Shown here one piece after another: positions 5,501-13,278 of a stretch of DNA of 22,423 nucleotides. Source of the stretch: a virus; IMG/VR virus record IMGVR_UViG_3300032797_000035, positions 1-22,423 of that record; one strand, 5' to 3'. Position 1 is the first letter of the stretch. Every line of letters begins with the position of its first letter. A program made the translations under genes and the position numbers. The notes below the pieces were generated by a model. That model searched no databases and had not been told where the DNA came from. It worked only from the letters and a program-made list of their open reading frames with translations.

Positions 5501-5725
5501 ATGTATACTAAAGACGATCTCGATTATTATTCTATATGGGCATCAGACGAATCTGCTATTTATACGACAATTCACGGAGATAATTACAAGGTTATGCTTT
5601 TTAATATCGTCGATGGTGTCCTCCATCCTATTCAACCTGTTGAGTTTCGAGATGCCGACTGGGTCCTCAAACTTATACATCGGTGTAAATTACACCCAAC
5701 TCACAAAAATCTTCATCTTATATAA
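5501..5725 (+). CDS. Small hypothetical protein, 74 aa (pair member 1)
   Basis: 74 residues, SD AAGGAA before the ATG. I do not recognise it. The C-terminal half (VMLFNIVDGVLHPIQ, then LKLIHR, P, K-x-L-x-L) resembles the C-terminal half of the next gene: F-N/D-x-V, DG, L-x-P, LK-x-L, R, P-x-x-K-x-L-x-L in the same order and nearly the same spacing. The two may be diverged tandem copies. Soluble, no cysteines except one (RCKLHP), no membrane segment. Confidence 0.6.
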   Translation: MYTKDDLDYYSIWASDESAIYTTIHGDNYKVMLFNIVDGVLHPIQPVEFRDADWVLKLIHRCKLHPTHKNLHLI

Positions 5726-5736
5726 AAGGAAAGGCC

Positions 5737-5958
5737 ATGTCTAGAAAAAATAAACAAAGTATATATCTTAATGCCCATCGCGCATTCATTATTGAACCTA
5801 TGCCATGTAACGGATTATTTTCGACATGGGTGTTTGATGTAAATAAGGATGGGTCGCTTACACCAGGCCACTCCGAAATTCATCATAAAAGCACTCTTAA
5901 AGAATTATTAATGCGATTTAATGCAAAACCAATTAATAAGCAATTAAAACTTGCTTAG
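5737..5958 (+). CDS. Small hypothetical protein, 73 aa (pair member 2)
   Basis: 73 residues with SD AAAGGAAAGG before the ATG. The sequence WVFDVNKDGSLTPGHSE, then STLKELLMRFNAKP, then K-x-LKLA parallels the end of the gene just upstream, supporting a tandem duplication with strong divergence. The fold is likely a small alpha/beta unit. Function is unknown. An ACTATAAAAGG string follows its stop and leads directly into the SD of the gene at 5987. Confidence 0.6.
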   Translation: MSRKNKQSIYLNAHRAFIIEPMPCNGLFSTWVFDVNKDGSLTPGHSEIHHKSTLKELLMRFNAKPINKQLKLA

Positions 5959-5986
5959 TTTTTACTATAAAAGGAGACTACTCTAA

Positions 5987-6346
5987 GTGAATACAATTTT
6001 AAATAATAGCAATTCCAGCATAACCTTATCGCCTGATCACGAATTAGGTATTATGATCGAGAAGATTGAATTTTCCATTCCAATGAACTTAGCGTCAACG
6101 GCTAGTGGATATTTGACTGCTTCTGGATCATTAGGATCATCTTACACATTTGCCAATAATATTTCTCCTAATCTAAGATTTCAACCAGATGAAGTTGTTT
6201 ATTTAACAGGGACAAATCTGATCAATGATGAATTCAACTGTAATGTATCTTGGATTCAAGTTGGTGACCAGACTGGTTATATGGAATGTAACACTGGACG
6301 TCCAAACGTCCAAATGTATATCCCAGCCAGATTGAGAGATAGATAA
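5987..6346 (+). CDS. Hypothetical protein, possibly virion-associated, 119 aa, GTG start
   Basis: GTG at 5987 follows AAGGAGA by nine bases, giving 119 residues. The chain is rich in Ser, Thr, Asn and Gly and poor in charge for its first 70 residues (ASTASGYLTASGSLGSSYTF), which is more typical of phage structural proteins than of enzymes. Later parts look like beta strands (NVSWIQVGDQTGYMEC). No recognised domain. Its TAA shares a base with the ATG of the membrane-anchored protein downstream, so the two are probably co-translated and may be partners. The structural suggestion is from composition only. Confidence 0.6.
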   Translation: MNTILNNSNSSITLSPDHELGIMIEKIEFSIPMNLASTASGYLTASGSLGSSYTFANNISPNLRFQPDEVVYLTGTNLINDEFNCNVSWIQVGDQTGYMECNTGRPNVQMYIPARLRDR

Positions 6347-7089
6347 TGTGGTCAGTTATACTTGCGCATCCATATATAACGGTAATAGTAATATCACTTG
6401 CTCTAATATCAGCATTGATTGTTTCTATTAAAGGTAAGGCCGTTATTAATTGGGGCAAGACCCAGATCAAATTGGGAGAATCTCGACGTTCCAAGAGTCT
6501 ACGAAGAACCTGCGGAGACTGTATTATGTTACTCTTTGGAAAACGTGAGATGTTACAGGCCGATTTGGATTCGATTCAAAAGAATATCTTAAAACAACAG
6601 ATGAATATTGCAGAACAGAAATTACTTGAATGCCAAGTTGAACTGTTACAAACATACCGAGCAGCACTAACGAGTAAACGCGAAGGTAAAAGGGATTATC
6701 TTCAAGAGGACAAAGAATATAAAATCTATGAAGGCGCACTTCTTCAGGCTTTGTCGCATATAAAAGATGAACTCCGTCGTTCTTTTAAAGAGAATGGATT
6801 TTCGAATCTCTCGGCTTCCGAATTCTCAAATTATGTAAAAAATAAAGTTCAATTACTGATTGGCATCAAAACTAGTTATGTCGATGGTAAATATCCAAAT
6901 GAAGGAATGATTATTATTCGAGAAGATTGGGTACGTTATATACGAACAGTATATGTTCATAAAATCGAGGAGTTATTCTTTGATTTATTTGAGAAAGGCC
7001 GAGACATAAAAAATGCATCAGATAAGGAATTAATGAACTTAAAAATCAAGTTTAAAGAAGACATAAACACCATTATCGGAAAGAAATAA
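6346..7089 (+). CDS. N-terminally membrane-anchored coiled-coil protein, 247 aa
   Basis: One strong hydrophobic segment at residues ~10-28 (ITVIVISLALISALIVSIKG) follows a short N-terminus, then a basic stretch and a long helical region (about residues 70-120) with heptad-like QADLDSIQKNILKQQMNIAE, which should form a coiled coil. The C-terminal ~120 residues are mixed alpha/beta with no motif I can name. Positive charges after the segment suggest that the body stays in the cytoplasm. Translation is coupled to the gene before it (TAATG). Candidates include a virion or ejection protein, a spanin-like or holin-associated factor, or an anchor for phage assembly; none is proven. The lack of a nearby holin makes a lysis role worth testing. 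Confidence 0.65.
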   Translation: MWSVILAHPYITVIVISLALISALIVSIKGKAVINWGKTQIKLGESRRSKSLRRTCGDCIMLLFGKREMLQADLDSIQKNILKQQMNIAEQKLLECQVELLQTYRAALTSKREGKRDYLQEDKEYKIYEGALLQALSHIKDELRRSFKENGFSNLSASEFSNYVKNKVQLLIGIKTSYVDGKYPNEGMIIIREDWVRYIRTVYVHKIEELFFDLFEKGRDIKNASDKELMNLKIKFKEDINTIIGKK

Positions 7090-7090
7090 T

Positions 7091-7783
7091 ATGGCAATTG
7101 ACCTGCGAGATAATTCGCCAAAGACCTGTGTTGATTTAATGGTACAAGAAAATCCGAACCTAAAGGCATTAATAGCCTCCTATCCTGAGGACCAACTCGA
7201 TAAAATAATCGCCAATAAAGAGAAACTATTCAAGGTCATTAGTAGTTTTACTAATATTTCTCGTGGTGGAACTATTACGGCAATGGTCATGGTCTGTCAA
7301 ATAGATACCTGTCCTTATCGAGATGTTTGTGTGCTTCGAAAGAATGATATAGCTCCAGTTGGCGGCTCGTGTCCCGTAGAGAAAAAAATGGTTATGGAGT
7401 TAGAATCGGATATCATTGATTGGCTAGAAATCGATAAGGACGATCCTATTGAGATGGAATTACTCTGGGATTTAATAGATACTAAAATTCTGGACTTAAG
7501 GGCATCAGCTATTATGAGAAATGGAGAGATGTCAAATCTATTACATACAAAGTCACGAGAATTTGAAACTCTTCGAATAGACGCAAAACCCGAATTATTT
7601 GCTAAAATCGAACTTAAAAAAATTAAGCACTCGATAATTGATTCCTTCGTGGCGAGCAGAAAAGCAAAGAAGAAATATGGAATGAATTCAACTCCAAATA
7701 CCTTGGAAGATCTGCTTCGTCGAGCAATCGAAGGAAAGCAATTTAGTAAAAATAAACCAGATATAGAAGATGCTCAAACGTAG
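7091..7783 (+). CDS. Cysteine-motif protein upstream of terminase, possible small terminase
   Basis: 230 residues. An N-terminal helical part is followed by a cysteine block CQIDTCPYRDVC...SCPVE (C69, C74, C80, C94), then acidic helices (MELESDIIDWLEI, MELLWDLIDTKILDLRASA) and a basic C-terminus (ASRKAKKKYGMN). The order of a metal knuckle, SCPVE and a helical R-rich tail looks like proteins I associate with the packaging module of large phages, and its place ahead of the large terminase suits a small terminase that recognises DNA. This is inference; no family match can be run here. The ATG lies one base after the previous stop and its last 14 bases overlap the next gene. Confidence 0.6.
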   Translation: MAIDLRDNSPKTCVDLMVQENPNLKALIASYPEDQLDKIIANKEKLFKVISSFTNISRGGTITAMVMVCQIDTCPYRDVCVLRKNDIAPVGGSCPVEKKMVMELESDIIDWLEIDKDDPIEMELLWDLIDTKILDLRASAIMRNGEMSNLLHTKSREFETLRIDAKPELFAKIELKKIKHSIIDSFVASRKAKKKYGMNSTPNTLEDLLRRAIEGKQFSKNKPDIEDAQT

Positions 7784-8456
7784 TCCAACTGATTATTATA
7801 TTCAAGCTAAAAAAATATTTGCCGTAAGGAATGCCAATGCGAGACTTCGACAGAATATTGAGACTATGTACTTAAAACAACCCAATACGCGTGAACTACG
7901 ACGAACCAATATACGAAAACATAAAAAGAAGATCGTTACCGCTGTTAGAAAGAATATATTTGGAGATTTAGCAACTAAGAAAGCGATCGTTAAAGGTTTT
8001 ACCCCAAAAAGTGAACATGTAATGCTAGATGCTTTCTGGGATGTAGGGAGTCAGTTTTTTAAGCAGTATGTCTCAGCTACTGTTCCGAAAGTCACTCAGG
8101 AATTAAAGAGTATTTCCTCTGAATGGTGGACGAAATTTACTAAGCATCCAAAACTTGCTTTTGCAGCGGGCGCCCTATTGGGAGGTGTAGTTTCTTTTAA
8201 TTTAATACGCGGAGTTTATAACCATGCTATCGGAGCAGAATCAACTATTCCCAAGAACTATCAGAAGGGTTATGATTTAATAAGTGAATATACATCAGAT
8301 TTCGGTTCTCCTGTAAGTTCCTCGGTAGTAACTAGAACCTTAGTCCCATATGTTTCAAGTCCCAGACGTGCTCGAATAACCAGTACTAATGCTGTTATTA
8401 ATTCAAATGCTGCTTTATCTACGCATAAAAATGCTATAGGCCACACGAGGTATTAA
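7770..8456 (+). CDS. Basic protein with one glycine-rich hydrophobic segment (1 of 3)
   Basis: 228 residues. The first ~75 residues are very basic (TNIRKHKKKIVTAVRKN). A single hydrophobic, small-residue segment, LAFAAGALLGGVVSFNLIRG (129-148), has the G/A-x3-G spacing of glycine-zipper membrane helices. The last ~75 residues are Ser/Thr/Asn-rich and look disordered. No signal peptide or enzyme motif. It opens a run of three genes with the same plan (basic N-terminus, one glycine-rich segment, flexible C-terminus) that ends just before the large terminase. Such features suit virion or ejection-channel proteins, but I recognise no family. Confidence 0.65.
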   Translation: MLKRSPTDYYIQAKKIFAVRNANARLRQNIETMYLKQPNTRELRRTNIRKHKKKIVTAVRKNIFGDLATKKAIVKGFTPKSEHVMLDAFWDVGSQFFKQYVSATVPKVTQELKSISSEWWTKFTKHPKLAFAAGALLGGVVSFNLIRGVYNHAIGAESTIPKNYQKGYDLISEYTSDFGSPVSSSVVTRTLVPYVSSPRRARITSTNAVINSNAALSTHKNAIGHTRY

Positions 8457-8458
8457 CT

Positions 8459-8986
8459 ATGCCAGCATCTAGTTTCTTTAAAATGATGAATCCAGTTAAG
8501 CGGTTTCTCAAGTCATCACCCATGACGGTTCGAACAGGGTTTCATTCCGCCAAAAAGAAAATTACTCAGGGTATCGAAAATCACATTGTCAAAAGATCGA
8601 TAATTGGTGGTCCATCTCCAACAACACTAAATCGTCTTGAGACATCGACACAGAAGATGTCCACGAAGATGGCCACTCACATGAACCGTCCAAGAGGCGC
8701 AAGCATCGTCAAAGGTGGACCCTCAATGTTTCGAGCCATTGGTACAACTGTTCCATGGAGTGGCATAGTACTAGGCGGCGCCGCAATGCTAACAGTTGGA
8801 ATGATGCGCGGCGCGATGAGCCAGAGTAGAGATATATTATTTGAGAGATACATGCAAGATACAAGATATTCAAGAAATATGTTATTAAATGCCTCACGCA
8901 CAGGATCAGGATATGGGTCAAGATTTGACCAATATGGGTCAACAATTGGTTTATCTAATTCGCTTTCTACTAGAAGACATGGTTAA
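8459..8986 (+). CDS. Basic protein with one glycine-rich hydrophobic segment (2 of 3)
   Basis: 175 residues, SD GAGG before the ATG. Basic N-terminal half (KRFLKSSPMTVRTGFHSAKK), then a hydrophobic segment WSGIVLGGAAMLTVGMMRGA (100-119) again built on glycine and alanine, then RDILFERYMQDTRYSRNM and a Gly/Ser-rich end. The layout mirrors the genes on both sides. The short C-terminal helix with paired arginines resembles the ATERQRAVQAISKAY tail of the next protein in position and character, though not clearly in sequence. Its stop overlaps the next start by one base. Function unknown; probable structural partner of its neighbours. Confidence 0.65.
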   Translation: MPASSFFKMMNPVKRFLKSSPMTVRTGFHSAKKKITQGIENHIVKRSIIGGPSPTTLNRLETSTQKMSTKMATHMNRPRGASIVKGGPSMFRAIGTTVPWSGIVLGGAAMLTVGMMRGAMSQSRDILFERYMQDTRYSRNMLLNASRTGSGYGSRFDQYGSTIGLSNSLSTRRHG

Positions 8987-9990
8987 TGTCAGCATCATTT
9001 TATAATCCTTACGAATCAAATACTACTGAAGGTTATGGTGAGATCGTTAAAGAACGACTTAAAAATACTTTCTCTATCTCTAATGCCGCATGGTTTTTTG
9101 TTGCTAATCCAAATAATTTTAATATATCTAAAGGATTGAGAGTCCCACTGTCTGGGTTATTTCGGAAAGGTCTCTGGACTGGAATCGGCGAGGATATCAA
9201 AAATCGAAAGAGTGGCGCTTTTATTGGCCGTACAGTTTCAGGTCTCATGAATCCTTTATACTTTGGTGGCAATCTAGCAAATGCGAAGAGAGGAGAAGCA
9301 GCATTATATAGTACAATGTCATATCGTGCAAGTCAGCATCTAAAAAGACGAATTACAGGAACATCAGCAAATTTATCCGATAAGATGATTCCGCTCCTTA
9401 CTGGTGGCAAAAACTTAAATGCTGGAAAGTTGAAAGTTGGCAGTGGAACATTACGAGATAAACTTCGACGAGAACTAAGTTCTGGTGGATTAACTACATC
9501 TGAGAGTGCTGAAAAATTTATCGGGAACCTATATGGTGATCCGACAGGAGAAATTGTTAAGAAGTTAAATAGCAAAGTTAGGGTTGGATTAGTTGGCGAA
9601 CTAACCACAGCAGGACAGAAGTCTTCTGAAGATATGGGACGAATAGCCAAATATTTGGCTACAGCAAAAAAAGCTAATTTAGGACGATATGCTATACGAG
9701 GTGGATTAATTGGGGGTAAACTTACAGCCTTTGGTATCATTGGAGCTCTTGTATTTAGCACGGCAATGAGCCTAGGTGAACCTATAGGCAAGGCTATGAT
9801 AAGTTCGGTAGATAAGGGACTAGGGTTCTATAATAACCGATTCATGGTCGAAACAGGTGGTGGATTAGCCCGAGGGTATTTATCACAAGGAGCCGCGACT
9901 GAAAGACAGAGAGCCGTTCAAGCAATTAGCAAAGCATATATTAATGGCAGATCAGCAATAGGGCAGGAAGCATTCTTTCTTCACTCATAA
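8986..9990 (+). CDS. Large protein with glycine-zipper hydrophobic segment (3 of 3)
   Basis: 334 residues, rich in Gly, Ala, Leu and Lys with long helical stretches. The hydrophobic part (238-270) includes RGGLIGGKLTAFGIIGALVF and continues to GEPIGKAM, with repeated G-x3-G/A spacing. After it comes GGGLARGYLSQG and a conserved-looking tail ERQRAVQAISKAYINGRSAI, then GQEAFFLHS. Tails of this kind (RQRAxQAI...N-x-RSAxGxEA) occur, as far as I recall, in uncharacterised structural proteins of other large phages. Known role: none. Position directly before the terminase gene and the shared design with the two genes upstream suggest a common virion or ejection function. Confidence 0.65.
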   Translation: MSASFYNPYESNTTEGYGEIVKERLKNTFSISNAAWFFVANPNNFNISKGLRVPLSGLFRKGLWTGIGEDIKNRKSGAFIGRTVSGLMNPLYFGGNLANAKRGEAALYSTMSYRASQHLKRRITGTSANLSDKMIPLLTGGKNLNAGKLKVGSGTLRDKLRRELSSGGLTTSESAEKFIGNLYGDPTGEIVKKLNSKVRVGLVGELTTAGQKSSEDMGRIAKYLATAKKANLGRYAIRGGLIGGKLTAFGIIGALVFSTAMSLGEPIGKAMISSVDKGLGFYNNRFMVETGGGLARGYLSQGAATERQRAVQAISKAYINGRSAIGQEAFFLHS

Positions 9991-10014
9991 GTCACTGATT
10001 TAAAAGGAATTGTA

Positions 10015-10074
10015 ATGAGATCAGATTCCAAAATACCTATCAAAAAGCAAGAAGGCTTTTATCTTCATCAATAA
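10015..10074 (+). CDS. 19-codon leader ORF before the large terminase gene
   Basis: AAAGGAA (10003-10009) precedes an ATG at 10015 that opens 19 codons (MRSDSKIPIKKQEGFYLHQ) to TAA 10074, six bases before the terminase ATG. The terminase start has no SD of its own, so ribosomes finishing this short frame could restart on it. AAAAGC and GCTTTT (10043-10048, 10055-10060) inside it can form a weak hairpin. It may be a translation-coupling leader rather than a working peptide. Confidence 0.4.
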   Translation: MRSDSKIPIKKQEGFYLHQ

Positions 10075-10080
10075 AAACAT

Positions 10081-11880
10081 ATGGACTTCTCAAAAGAACT
10101 ACTAGAAATCTTTAATTCGCCTTCGAAATGGGCGCGAACCTTTTTAAAAGACCCAAACGATATTACTAAGTTGTTTGTTCCGCGTTCCTACCAAGATGAA
10201 ATTCTACAGGTATCAAGACAACAAAGAAGAATCATTCTTCGTTGGGGTCGGCGATTAGGGAAGACAGTTGTAATGTGTGCTGATATTCTATGGTGGGCAG
10301 AAGCATATCCATTGATAAGAATGATTGAAAATAAAGAACCCCGAGTAAGACCATTTACAATTCGAATTTATACACCGCGAGACAAACAAATCAAAGAACT
10401 TTGGGAAGGTTTTACTCAGCTAATAGGTGATTCAGAATTGCTTAAATCTCAATTAATACGAATTCGTCGAGGAACAGATGATAGTCTAATCGAATTCGAA
10501 AATGGATCAAAGATATATGGTCAAACTGTTGGTGTGGGTTCCCAAAATAGTGGAGTGTCTTTAAGAGGACAATCAGGCGATCTAATTTATGTTGATGAAA
10601 TGGATTGGATTCCAAGAGAAATTATGGAATCCGTCATTATGCCAATATGGACGACTCACGCGGAATGTATTCTAAGAATTGCTTCAACTCCTTCTGGTAA
10701 AAGAGATCTCTTTTGGTTATGGTCGACTAAAGCTGAAGAATTAGGTTGGTTTCACTCTCATCATCCCTCATGGCACTCAGATAACACAGACTGGGTATCA
10801 ATAAGCGATGCTAGAAAACGTGGACTTCCTATTACCGAAAGCACTGAATTTCAAATTAAAGCTATCACTTCGAGCGAAAATTATACCAGAGAATATGATG
10901 CTGAATTCGGCGAAGAATTCGGCGGAGTTTATAAACATACACTTATTAATAAAAACCTTGTTAAATATAACCGATCTACGGATATGTCTAACCCTGATGT
11001 ATTTAATCCTGGCTTCCAACAGAATCCAGAAAATTTATACGTTTTAGGTGTGGATTGGAATAGTTATATCCACGGAGGTCAAATCGTCTTACTAGAATAT
11101 TGTTGCTCACCAACGAGTGTACGATATTTTGATGATTCTCAAGATCGAGATGTAACCATTGATTTTACAAACAAATATCGATTATTCTATCGAATCGGAA
11201 TCAAGAGCAAAGAAGCTACTCAGAGGAATACGAGACTAGAAATTATTCGCTTAATGACTAATATGAAGATTGATTTTGTTTATGTAGATTATGGTGCGGG
11301 AGATACAAATATTGAGGAATTAACACATTACGGTAAAGATAATCCTGATCTAAAAATGAATGAAAAACTTCGTGTTATTGATTCGGGCGCTGTTATAGAA
11401 CACTGGGATCCCGTCTTGAGGGAAAAGGTTAAAAAGCGTAATAAATCGATGATGGTTAACTTCTCTGTTCTATCTTTAGAAGAAGGATTCCTTTTATTAC
11501 CTCAAGAAGAAGATCAAAAAACAAGACTAGTTGGGCAGATGCGAAGTTACCTAGTTAAAAACATAACGACTCGCGGGGACTTTAGTTATAGTGGCGACGA
11601 CCATATTTTAGATGCTTTTAATCTAGCAATTTATGGATTTCAAAAAGAATTTGGTGACTTATTAAAGACTAAATTCCATTTCCGAATTATGAGTATCCCT
11701 GATCCTAGACGCGAAAACTATCCTATTAGAGAAATGGAACCTAAAGTCGTAATTAATTCTAAAAATTATTCTTCTATTAGAGATCCTGAAAAAACTATTA
11801 ATTTTACTCCTTTTAGGTTACATACTCGCAAACTTGGATCCCAGTCAGGTATCTTTAAGACATCTAGAAATATATTCTAA
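10081..11880 (+). CDS. terL: Terminase large subunit (ATPase-nuclease)
   Basis: 599 residues. The N-terminal ATPase has Walker A RWGRRLGKT (54-62), Walker B DLIYVDEMD (167-175, with D172 and catalytic E173) and the coupling motif STPSGK (203-208 region). The C-terminal RNase H-like nuclease carries VLGVDWN (D325), FVYVDYGAGD (D403) and YSGDDHILDAFNLAIY (D506/D507, D511). It translocates DNA into the prohead and cuts the concatemer. The length is typical. The last 80 residues after the nuclease are basic and may bind portal or DNA. There is no SD before the ATG, so translation may depend on the short ORF upstream. Its stop directly abuts the ATG of the next gene. No intein or frameshift is seen. 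Confidence 0.95.
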   Translation: MDFSKELLEIFNSPSKWARTFLKDPNDITKLFVPRSYQDEILQVSRQQRRIILRWGRRLGKTVVMCADILWWAEAYPLIRMIENKEPRVRPFTIRIYTPRDKQIKELWEGFTQLIGDSELLKSQLIRIRRGTDDSLIEFENGSKIYGQTVGVGSQNSGVSLRGQSGDLIYVDEMDWIPREIMESVIMPIWTTHAECILRIASTPSGKRDLFWLWSTKAEELGWFHSHHPSWHSDNTDWVSISDARKRGLPITESTEFQIKAITSSENYTREYDAEFGEEFGGVYKHTLINKNLVKYNRSTDMSNPDVFNPGFQQNPENLYVLGVDWNSYIHGGQIVLLEYCCSPTSVRYFDDSQDRDVTIDFTNKYRLFYRIGIKSKEATQRNTRLEIIRLMTNMKIDFVYVDYGAGDTNIEELTHYGKDNPDLKMNEKLRVIDSGAVIEHWDPVLREKVKKRNKSMMVNFSVLSLEEGFLLLPQEEDQKTRLVGQMRSYLVKNITTRGDFSYSGDDHILDAFNLAIYGFQKEFGDLLKTKFHFRIMSIPDPRRENYPIREMEPKVVINSKNYSSIRDPEKTINFTPFRLHTRKLGSQSGIFKTSRNIF

Positions 11881-13026
11881 ATGGCAGATTATAAAAACAT
11901 CGAAGACTATCTCGGGAAAGAAATTCCTATTGAAATTCTACAACAACTCGTTGTAGAAAATAGAGTTACGTTCCCGTTGGGTCAGACTGAGACTTCTGCA
12001 ATCTCGACGTCTGCAGCTGATACTACTCTTCAAGATCAAGAACAAGCAAAGATAAATAATATCCTAGATCACGTTAAAGGTATGGAGGATTTATTAGAAC
12101 AAGCCGAAGACATGGTAGACCAGTTAACTAAGGATATGAATATTCCTCCGACAAACGACTCAGTCGCTAAAGCAGCATCAAAATTAAATCCTGATGGAAA
12201 TTCGAATATAACTAAAGACACAATGGACCGAGCAATGTCCATAATAGATAACATTCCAATGTTAACTGGTTATGGCGATCCTATTCTAGGTGGATTAATT
12301 GGTAACTCAAATCTAGATGGTCCTTGGTTACAGTGTAATGAAATTACCCAAGAAATTGCTAAGTCATTTACTAGATCACTTAACTCAAAATCGAGTGACG
12401 AACCTCCCAGTGACCAGACCTCAGATATGGAAGACAAATATAATCAAAAAATGCAGAACATATTGTTAGAAATGCTTAATATGTTCTGGTGGAATATGAT
12501 ATGGGGAAAATATCTCGTTGATCCACTATTAATTAAACCACTAAGGATCCTCGTCTATCCAATCGATGTTATTATTGTGTTCTTGAAAACCTTTAAGAAA
12601 CCCAGTAAGGAAACCGTAGAAAAGAAGGGTCCGCTCAATAAGTTAGTTACAAAACTCCGATTTAGGCTTTTATGTGAGGTTCCTAAAAAGTATTATAAGA
12701 GATATGAACCACCGAAGGATATTACTTGTCCAGAACCTTGCACGAAAGGAGTGGGTTTAACTGAAAGCAATAGCGAAGCGGGCGACTTAAAAGATGTTAA
12801 GTCTTCAATGAATGATATGTTTCCAGACATCGAACCATGTATTACAGACGAGGACGATAAACCAGATCAAAGTACAATGCCTAAAGAAGCATCGGGATTA
12901 GGCACTCCGCCCGATTGTATTGAAGCAGCAAAGATAGTTTTAAATGCTATCATATCGGACGCTCTCACTCCTAATAGTCCTACAGGTTTAGGATTACCAA
13001 TGTCGCACACTGGAGGAGTTTCATAA
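11881..13026 (+). CDS. Unknown packaging-module protein with hydrophobic block, 381 aa
   Basis: I do not recognise this protein. Residues 1-190 are acidic and helical (MEDLLEQAEDMVDQLTKDM), with a glycine-rich turn at GYGDPILGGLIG (130-141). Residues ~193-237 form a long hydrophobic, aromatic block (MLNMFWWNMIWGKYLVD, then LRILVYPIDVIIVFLKTFKK) that could be one or two membrane helices or a buried core. A basic stretch follows, then a cysteine pair CPEPC (283-287) and a low-complexity acidic tail. It starts the base after the terminase stop and sits before the portal gene, where minor head or portal-associated proteins are common. The hydrophobic block is unusual for a head protein. Confidence 0.65.
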   Translation: MADYKNIEDYLGKEIPIEILQQLVVENRVTFPLGQTETSAISTSAADTTLQDQEQAKINNILDHVKGMEDLLEQAEDMVDQLTKDMNIPPTNDSVAKAASKLNPDGNSNITKDTMDRAMSIIDNIPMLTGYGDPILGGLIGNSNLDGPWLQCNEITQEIAKSFTRSLNSKSSDEPPSDQTSDMEDKYNQKMQNILLEMLNMFWWNMIWGKYLVDPLLIKPLRILVYPIDVIIVFLKTFKKPSKETVEKKGPLNKLVTKLRFRLLCEVPKKYYKRYEPPKDITCPEPCTKGVGLTESNSEAGDLKDVKSSMNDMFPDIEPCITDEDDKPDQSTMPKEASGLGTPPDCIEAAKIVLNAIISDALTPNSPTGLGLPMSHTGGVS

Positions 13027-13278
13027 ATGCATAGTAATAAACATGGATATGTATCAGGAGCCGCTTTAATGATTCCAGCTTTAAAGAAAATAAGGGACCA
13101 CGTTGAATGGGAAAAATTTTGGTGTCGTTTAATTGCCGACAATGAGACAACCCAGGAATTTAAACTCAAAACTGAAGGTTTGTCGAATAAAATATATGCC
13201 TTTAGATTTAATAGTCCAGAAGTAGATAGATTAACACTTTGGGGCAAGAAGAATGCCAATCAACAACCAAGCAGCTAA
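13027..13278 (+). CDS. Small hypothetical protein, 83 aa
   Basis: SD GGAGGAG lies eight bases before the ATG, which follows the previous stop directly. The product (MHSNKHGYVSGAALMIPALK onward) looks like one small alpha/beta domain with a WEKFWCRLIADNE helix and a VDRLTLWGKK strand. I see no known motif. The last 26 bases overlap the start of the next gene, which has its own AAGAAG SD inside this one. Placement between two hydrophobic unknown proteins suggests a shared complex, but that is only inference from order. Confidence 0.6.
   Translation: MHSNKHGYVSGAALMIPALKKIRDHVEWEKFWCRLIADNETTQEFKLKTEGLSNKIYAFRFNSPEVDRLTLWGKKNANQQPSS

Noticed and set aside
9333-9791. 152-codon open frame on the - strand
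   Set aside because: It lies inside the glycine-zipper gene at 8986-9990 on the opposite strand, has proline/leucine-rich shadow composition and no SD. All - strand frames in the window look the same.
10808-11047. 79-codon + strand frame inside terL
   Set aside because: It is an out-of-frame shadow of a well-supported gene with no SD or motif.
12867-13259. 130-codon open frame on the - strand
   Set aside because: It crosses two + strand genes that have good SD sites and tight coupling; no motif or SD supports it.
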